From contig DATFWQ010000226.1 of assembly GCA_035259145.1 (NCBI GenBank), positions 1 through 8,872 of the forward strand: a DNA stretch of 8,872 bases. The letters are read 5' to 3'. The translations under genes were made by a program, and so were the position numbers. How positions within the stretch are numbered: position 1 is the stretch's first letter; each line of letters begins with the position of its first letter. Below the pieces are notes generated by a model, which was not told the DNA's origin, ran no database searches, and saw nothing but the letters and a program-made list of their open reading frames with translations. This stretch comes from CF-161 sp035259145 (lineage in GTDB: Bacteria > Chloroflexota > Dormibacteria > Dormibacterales > Dormibacteraceae). Shown here piece by piece: positions 5,191-8,872 of the stretch.

Positions 5191-6978
5191 TCACCGATAG
5201 CCGGCCGCCTGCAGCTCGAACAGCTCCGCGTAGCGCCCGCCCGCGGCGACCAGCTCATCGTGCGACCCCAGCTCGCAGAGCCTTCCCCGCTCGATGACTG
5301 CGATCCTGTCAGCCGTGCGGACCGTCGAGAACCTGTGGGAGATCACGATTCCCGTCCGCCCCTGCAGGTGCCGCCTGAGCTCCGCGAAGATCACGGCCTC
5401 GGCCTCGGGGTCGAGTGAGGCGGTCGGCTCGTCCAGGACCCACAGGTCGGCGCTGCGGAAGACCAGCCTCGCTAGAGCCACGCGCTGCCACTGGCCTGTC
5501 GAAAGGTCGTGGCCACCTTCGAACAGCTTGCCTATGTTCGAGTCGAGTCCGCTGGGCAGGTCGCGCAGCACTTCGTCCGCCTGGGAGGCACGCAGGCAGG
5601 CCAGGAGCTCATCGTTCGTCGGCTGCTTCTCGATGCGGCCGAAGTGCACGCTGTCGCGAAGCCGCAGCTCATAACGGCCGTACTCCTGGAAGAGCACTCC
5701 GATGTGCGAGCGGAGCTCCGCGGGGTCTACGTCCCGAAGATCGACACCACCAACGTGGATCTGGCCGGAGGCGGGGTCATAAAGGCGGAGGAGGAGCTGC
5801 ACGAGCGTCGTCTTGCCCGATCCGTTGGCTCCGACGAGCGCCACCAGTTCGCCTGGCTCGACGGTCAGGCTCACACTCTCGAGGACCGGGTCCACAGACT
5901 TCGGGTACCGAAAGCTGACATCTCGGAATTCGATGGGCGAGCGGCGTAGGTCCGGCAGTGCTCGGGGGCTGACGGGGACGCGGATCAGCGGAGGCGTTGC
6001 AACGAACTCGAAGTAGCTGTTGAGGTACCGCGCGTTCTGGTCAAGGACCAGGATCGAACCGAAGATCAGGCTGACCTCTCCGGCGATGGAGGCGATCGCG
6101 CCGATCCCCGCCGTGAGATCCCCGGCGCTCAGGTGATGCGACCCCGGCTGCGCCATGACCAGGTAGGCGCCCGCCAACGCCACCCCGCCGAGAATGGCAC
6201 CGACAACCGCCCCTCGGTTGGCGGACCTGTAGAGGCCGGCCAGGATCACCAGGTTCTGGCGCGCCAGGTCCCTGTAGCGCGTCACCAGGTAACCGGAGAG
6301 CTGAAACGCTCGCATCTCCTTGGCCCAGTGCGGCCTGCTCAGCAGCCAGCGCAAGTAGTCACGCTCGCGTTCCAGCGGCGTCCACGAGTACCAGAACTCG
6401 AAGATCCTCCTGTTGGCCCGCCGCTGCATGGCGAAGGAAGGCACCACCGAAAGCAGTCCCAGCACGACCAGCAGCGGGTGGATTGACAGCAGGATGCCGA
6501 GCATGCCCGCCAGGCTGAAGAGATTGCCGGCCAGGCCAATGCCGGTCTGGGTGAGGTCGCCGCTGCGCCACCCGTTGTTGGCCCGCTCCATATGGTCCTG
6601 GAACTCCGGCTGGTCCATGTGACCGAGGTCGATGGTCCCGGCCTGCCCCAGAAAACGGACCGTGGCAGCTTGCTGGACGCGCTGGCTGAAGATGTCCTGC
6701 CAGTGGTTTCGAACAGCGCTCGTCGCCCGCTCCAGGCCCGACGCGAGACCCAGGCCGATGACCACGGCAAGAAGCGCAGTGGTGAGTCCCGATCCGGCCA
6801 CCACTCGGTTCACGAGCTCCTTGCTCAGGAGCAGAACGACCGGCGGGATGGCTGAGTCCAGCGCGACCATGGCCAGGATCGCAACGAAGCTGATGGGCGC
6901 GGCCGCCCAGCAAAGGTGAATGCCTGTCAGGACGTTCTGGAACAGGCGGCCGCGATCGATTGGGGGGTTCTCGGACAC
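5191..6978 (-). CDS. ABC exporter, fused membrane and ATPase domains, NisT/SpaT-like (no peptidase domain)
   Basis: A 595-residue half-transporter that should work as a homodimer in the membrane. Residues 1-330 form the six-helix type IV exporter domain, with hydrophobic stretches near 25-52, 65-82, 145-182 and 255-312. Residues 348-595 form the ATPase: Walker A GANGSGKTT (383-391, K389), Q-loop Q431, signature LSTGQ (492-496, in place of LSGGQ), Walker B LWVLDE (512-517, catalytic E517), D-loop SLD (521-523) and switch H548. The segments GVLFQEYGRYELRLRDSV and KLFEGGHDLSTGQWQRVALA resemble the matching segments of the lantibiotic exporter NisT. There is no C39 peptidase domain, so it would export already processed or unprocessed cargo. 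The GTG start is set by AGGAGG four bases upstream. No lanthionine or other RiPP enzyme is present here, so peptide cargo is only a possibility. Confidence 0.95.
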   Translation of the reverse strand: MSENPPIDRGRLFQNVLTGIHLCWAAAPISFVAILAMVALDSAIPPVVLLLSKELVNRVVAGSGLTTALLAVVIGLGLASGLERATSAVRNHWQDIFSQRVQQAATVRFLGQAGTIDLGHMDQPEFQDHMERANNGWRSGDLTQTGIGLAGNLFSLAGMLGILLSIHPLLVVLGLLSVVPSFAMQRRANRRIFEFWYSWTPLERERDYLRWLLSRPHWAKEMRAFQLSGYLVTRYRDLARQNLVILAGLYRSANRGAVVGAILGGVALAGAYLVMAQPGSHHLSAGDLTAGIGAIASIAGEVSLIFGSILVLDQNARYLNSYFEFVATPPLIRVPVSPRALPDLRRSPIEFRDVSFRYPKSVDPVLESVSLTVEPGELVALVGANGSGKTTLVQLLLRLYDPASGQIHVGGVDLRDVDPAELRSHIGVLFQEYGRYELRLRDSVHFGRIEKQPTNDELLACLRASQADEVLRDLPSGLDSNIGKLFEGGHDLSTGQWQRVALARLVFRSADLWVLDEPTASLDPEAEAVIFAELRRHLQGRTGIVISHRFSTVRTADRIAVIERGRLCELGSHDELVAAGGRYAELFELQAAGYR

Positions 6979-6987
6979 CTCTCCTCC

Positions 6988-7020
6988 TCACTTGCGGGTG
7001 GAACTGACGCACACGACCAT
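6988..7020 (-). other. 10-codon open frame in the exporter leader (MVVCVSSTRK)
   Basis: ATG 7020 runs to TGA 6990-6988, and that stop overlaps the exporter's ribosome site (TGAGGAGG). Its stop lies nine bases before the exporter GTG. Such placement could couple or attenuate exporter translation. No good ribosome site precedes its own ATG, so translation is uncertain. The first nine bases, ATGGTCGTG, recur exactly at 7103-7095, where a second frame of seven codons (MVVLLRH) begins, too close to the predicted -10 box to be transcribed from its start. Confidence 0.2.
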
Positions 7021-7039
7021 GCGCAATCGACGTATGGCT

Positions 7040-7058
7040 CACCTCGGAGCCGGAGGTG
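7040..7058. promoter_or_regulatory. Dyad CACCTC-N7-GAGGTG in the exporter leader
   Basis: Perfect six-base arms (7040-7045, 7053-7058) around a seven-base centre, extendable by a wobble pair and a C-G pair. It lies 62-80 bases upstream of the exporter start and about 40 bases after the predicted transcription start. It could be an RNA hairpin in the leader or a repressor site. Confidence 0.35.
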
Positions 7059-7105
7059 GGCCGCGCGGACGTGAGAGGGTCAGTGCCTAAGGAGCACGAC
7101 CATAC

Positions 7106-7135
7106 AGTCTAGCTGCCAAAGTGGCGTTTCGACAA
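7106..7135 (-). promoter_or_regulatory. Sigma-70-like promoter for the ABC exporter
   Basis: On minus, TTGTCG (7135-7130) and TAGACT (7111-7106) are separated by 18 bases, close to the actinobacterial housekeeping pattern TTGAC-N18-TAGRRT. It lies between the peptidase stop and the exporter start and predicts a transcript beginning near 7099, with a leader of about 120 bases. Seen by eye only. Confidence 0.5.
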
Positions 7136-7165
7136 GTCGGTCCCCAGCCGGATGTCAGCAGGCCG

Positions 7166-7774
7166 TCAGAAAGACGGGCGCTCAGCCCGATGCCGCACCA
7201 CCGGCCACCGAAGCCCGATTGAGTCATCGAAGTCAGGGCGGCCTGGCCGGGTCATGCGGAGGCGAGCCTCATCGGTGCCGTGAACGGCCCAGAGGGCTAC
7301 AAAGATGGCTGTCTCCCCGGACATGAGGCCGTTGTCAGGATCGGCGAGGATCTCAGCCAGCTTCTCGATGTAGGGCCACAGCCGCTGAACCATCATCGCG
7401 GCCCTAACCCGGCCGGTGCTGACGGTGCGCGGGCCCATGACTGCGAGCTGGGCTTCATCGGCCTCGATGCCCTGGGGTGGCACCCCGGTGAACCTGCGTT
7501 CCGCCTCGCCCCCGGCGGCGAGGATGGTCGCCAGGACAGCCTGCCGCGGCCGTCCGCGACCGCCGTGCACATGTACCGCGCCGAGCGAAAAGCGGCGGGC
7601 GACCTCGACCGAGACCTCGTCGACCATCACCCCAAGGTGAGCTGCGACGATGAGGTGGCCGGCCTCGTGGTGGGCGATGACGCGCCGGCGGGCCGCGTGG
7701 ATCTTCGGTGCCAGCTCCCGGGCGCGGGCCCGCGCTGAAGCGGCATCCTGCCATGGTCTGAGGTCGCGGGGCAC
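7166..7774 (-). CDS. Stand-alone M41-type (FtsH-like) zinc metallopeptidase domain protein
   Basis: A protein of 202 residues from GTG 7774. The zinc-binding helix reads AHHEAGHLIVAAHL with HExxH at H36-E37-H40. It is followed by a GGEAERRFTG segment (88-97) like the GG-x-A-E-E part of FtsH proteases, and by GIEADEAQL (102-110), where D106, 70 residues after H36, is the likely third zinc ligand, as in FtsH. There is no AAA ATPase domain and no membrane segment, so it is a free peptidase domain, of a type seen in actinomycetes and phages. An upstream TTG at 7873 would give 235 residues but overlap the divergent gene, whereas GTG 7774 sits just below a TATACT -10 box and is preferred. The resulting leader is only about 10 bases, with no clear ribosome site. 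Target unknown. A weak sign of linkage is that the exporter gene follows on the same strand. Confidence 0.82.
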   Translation of the reverse strand: MPRDLRPWQDAASARARARELAPKIHAARRRVIAHHEAGHLIVAAHLGVMVDEVSVEVARRFSLGAVHVHGGRGRPRQAVLATILAAGGEAERRFTGVPPQGIEADEAQLAVMGPRTVSTGRVRAAMMVQRLWPYIEKLAEILADPDNGLMSGETAIFVALWAVHGTDEARLRMTRPGRPDFDDSIGLRWPVVRHRAERPSF

Positions 7775-7790
7775 AGTTCGGACTGGTCGG

Positions 7791-7823
7791 AGTATAGGAA
7801 CGGCTGAGCCGGGCCTGGACGTC
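7791..7823. promoter_or_regulatory. Divergent promoter region between peptidase and NmrA-like genes
   Basis: On minus, TATACT (7796-7791) is a good -10 box for the peptidase gene, but its -35 is weak (TCCAGG at 17 bases). On plus, GGAAC (7797-7801) followed 18 bases later by CGTC (7820-7823) resembles an ECF-sigma promoter for the NmrA-like gene. A palindrome CGGCTGAGCCG (7801-7811) lies between, where one bound protein could affect both directions. All three were spotted by eye; the -10 box is the firmest. Confidence 0.35.
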
Positions 7824-7863
7824 CCCGGCGCGTCAGAATGGACGTGAGAACATCTCCGGGACG

Positions 7864-8760
7864 ATGCCAGCAATCGACCTGGTCACGGGGGCCTTCAGCT
7901 ACACCGGGCGGCGCGTCGCCGAGCGCCTCCTGGCCCGAGGACGAAGGCTTCGCACGCTCACAAACCATCCTCAGGACTCACAGATCGAAGCGTTTCCACT
8001 GGACTTCGAACGACCGGATGTCCTGGAGAGGGCCCTGGGCGGTGTCGACACGCTGTACAACACGTACTGGGTGCGCTTCCCGCACGGGAGGATCACGTAC
8101 GACTTTGCCGTCGAGAACAGCCGCCGGCTGATAGATGCCGCCGGCAAAGCCGGCGTTCGGCGCATCGTGCACGTGAGCATCGCCAATGCCTCGACCTCGT
8201 CACCCCTGCCTTACTACCGCGGCAAGGCGTTGGTGGAAGAGCACCTGCGGGGATCGGGCCTCTCCTACGCGATCCTCAGACCGACCGTCCTCTACGGAGG
8301 CGGCGACGTGCTCGTCAACAACATTGCCTGGTTCCTCCGCAAGCTGCCGGTCTTCGCCGTCCCGGGCTCAGGCGCCTACCGGATCCAGCCAGCGTTTGTG
8401 GAGGACCACGCCGACCTGATGGTGAGGCTGGGCTCCGAGGACGGCTCCACGGAGGTCGACTCAGTCGGGCCAGACGTTTACAGCTTCGAGGAGTTCGTCC
8501 ATCTGATCCGGCGGGCAGTCGGCAGCCACGCGGCGGTGGTCAGGCTTCCGCCGTGGGCCGTTCTGGCTGGATTGACGGTTGTCGGCCTCGCGGTCCAGGA
8601 CGTGGTCCTCACCGAGCAGGAGGTCCAGGGGCTGATGGACGATCTGCTGAGGTCGCAGGGCGAGCCCACGTGCCCGACGCGTTTCGAGACGTGGCTGCCG
8701 GAGCACCGGGACGAGCTCGGGCACCGCTACGCATCCGAGCTCGGGCGCCACTTCCGCTAA
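7864..8760 (+). CDS. NmrA-like / atypical SDR NAD(P)-binding protein
   Basis: A 298-residue Rossmann-fold protein. The dinucleotide loop is VTGAFSYTGRRVAERLL (7-23), a GxxxxTG form typical of NmrA/NDUFA9-like atypical short-chain dehydrogenases. Further landmarks are the acidic LDFERPD (46-52), VDTLYNTYW (61-69), VRRIVHVSIANAS (98-110), a preserved YxxxK (Y117, K121), and ILRPTVLYG (137-145). The C-terminal tail TWLPEHRDELGHRYASELGR (276-295) is common in this subfamily. A hydrophobic stretch (228-247) probably belongs to the substrate domain rather than a membrane helix. Such proteins reduce or epimerise small substrates or sense NAD(P) redox state; with YxxxK present, catalysis is possible. 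ATG 7864 has only a weak ribosome site (GGGA, very close). It is transcribed alone, divergent from the peptidase, and ends before a hairpin array. Confidence 0.9.
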   Translation: MPAIDLVTGAFSYTGRRVAERLLARGRRLRTLTNHPQDSQIEAFPLDFERPDVLERALGGVDTLYNTYWVRFPHGRITYDFAVENSRRLIDAAGKAGVRRIVHVSIANASTSSPLPYYRGKALVEEHLRGSGLSYAILRPTVLYGGGDVLVNNIAWFLRKLPVFAVPGSGAYRIQPAFVEDHADLMVRLGSEDGSTEVDSVGPDVYSFEEFVHLIRRAVGSHAAVVRLPPWAVLAGLTVVGLAVQDVVLTEQEVQGLMDDLLRSQGEPTCPTRFETWLPEHRDELGHRYASELGRHFR

Positions 8761-8787
8761 ACGTTCCAAACTGAGGTAGCTCAATCT

Positions 8788-8809
8788 CTCCCCCGCGAAG
8801 TCGGGGGAG
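8788..8809 (+). terminator. Hairpin after the NmrA-like gene (perfect 8-pair stem)
   Basis: CTCCCCCG (8788-8795) and CGGGGGAG (8802-8809) enclose a six-base loop CGAAGT, 27 bases after the stop codon. There is no T-run, which is common for actinobacterial terminators. It is also the first unit of the tandem hairpin array. Confidence 0.55.
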
Positions 8810-8872
8810 TACCCGGCGAAGCCGGGGGAGGGGGTGCCCGCGAAGTCGGGGGAGTACCCGGCGAAGCCGGGG
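8792..8872. repeat. Tandem GAA-loop hairpin array, 45-base period, continuing past the window edge
   Basis: A 36-base segment at 8792-8827 is repeated without a mismatch at 8837-8872, giving a 45-base period. Each unit itself contains two related sub-units, CCCGCGAAGTCGGGGGAG and CCCGGCGAAGCCGGGG, so four hairpins follow one another (stems at 8788/8809, 8812/8826, 8837/8850 and 8857/8871). The second and fourth have the loop GCGAAGC (8816-8822, 8861-8867), a sequence known to form an unusually stable DNA mini-hairpin. The array is cut off by the window end, so copy number is unknown. It differs from a CRISPR array because there are no unique spacers of constant length. Confidence 0.85.

Noticed and set aside
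7775..7873. Longer form of the metallopeptidase starting at TTG 7873.
   Set aside because: It would overlap the start of the divergent NmrA-like gene, its extra 33 residues resemble no family, and a good -10 box lies inside that stretch.
8461..8784. Open frame on minus antisense to the NmrA-like gene that continues through the hairpin array to the window edge.
   Set aside because: It lies opposite a well-supported gene, and long antisense frames are expected in GC-rich DNA; no family features were seen.
8788..8872. Terminal repeats considered as a CRISPR array.
   Set aside because: The unit is itself made of repeated hairpins and there is no unique spacer; the nine bases between copies are G-rich filler.

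Overview
The base composition (GC-rich, third codon positions almost always G or C), frequent GTG starts, ATGA/GTGA gene overlaps and strong GGAGG ribosome sites point to a high-GC actinomycete chromosome of the Streptomyces/Streptosporangiales kind; the species cannot be fixed from the sequence. No rRNA, tRNA, transposase, integrase, CRISPR array or origin was seen. This is accessory or secondary chromosomal sequence made of several short transcription units.

Region by region. (1) 1-1574, plus: the C-terminal end of a flavin-dependent ferredoxin reductase, then a complete cytochrome P450. They are joined by a 19-codon open frame that overlaps the stop of the first (ATGA) and the start of the second (GTGA), so this is a tightly coupled redox operon; a ferredoxin gene, if present, lies upstream of the window. 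(2) 1575-3787, plus: after a 125-base gap with several small dyads come a multi-pass membrane protein of unknown function and a 14-helix DHA2-type drug:proton antiporter, each with a near-perfect ribosome site. (3) 4901-3794, minus, convergent with the antiporter: two overlapping GNAT-fold genes. The first-translated one has lost the acetyl-CoA loop motif; the second is an intact RimJ/RimL-type acetyltransferase. (4) 4902-5190: a gap holding a possible 27-codon, very acidic peptide gene on plus, a 13-bp palindrome and helically phased direct repeats. (5) 6978-5191, minus: a NisT-type ABC exporter (fused membrane and ATPase domains, no peptidase domain) with its own sigma-70-like promoter and a roughly 120-base leader carrying a dyad and a 10-codon open frame. 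(6) 7774-7166, minus: a stand-alone FtsH-like (M41-type) zinc metallopeptidase domain without an AAA ATPase. (7) 7864-8760, plus, divergent from the peptidase: an NmrA-like/atypical SDR NAD(P)-binding protein. (8) 8788-8872: a tandem array of GAA-loop hairpins that runs off the window edge.

How the genes may work together. The reductase and P450 supply electrons for and carry out an oxidation; the antiporter and the ABC protein are both exporters, one of small molecules and the other of a family that often carries peptides. The acetyltransferase pair, P450 and exporters are typical of detoxification or small secondary-metabolite neighbourhoods, but no biosynthetic core enzyme or regulator lies within the window, so no pathway can be named. 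The least explained parts are the mini-frame between reductase and P450, the acidic small frame beside the exporter, the degenerate/intact GNAT pair, the exporter leader and the terminal hairpin array.
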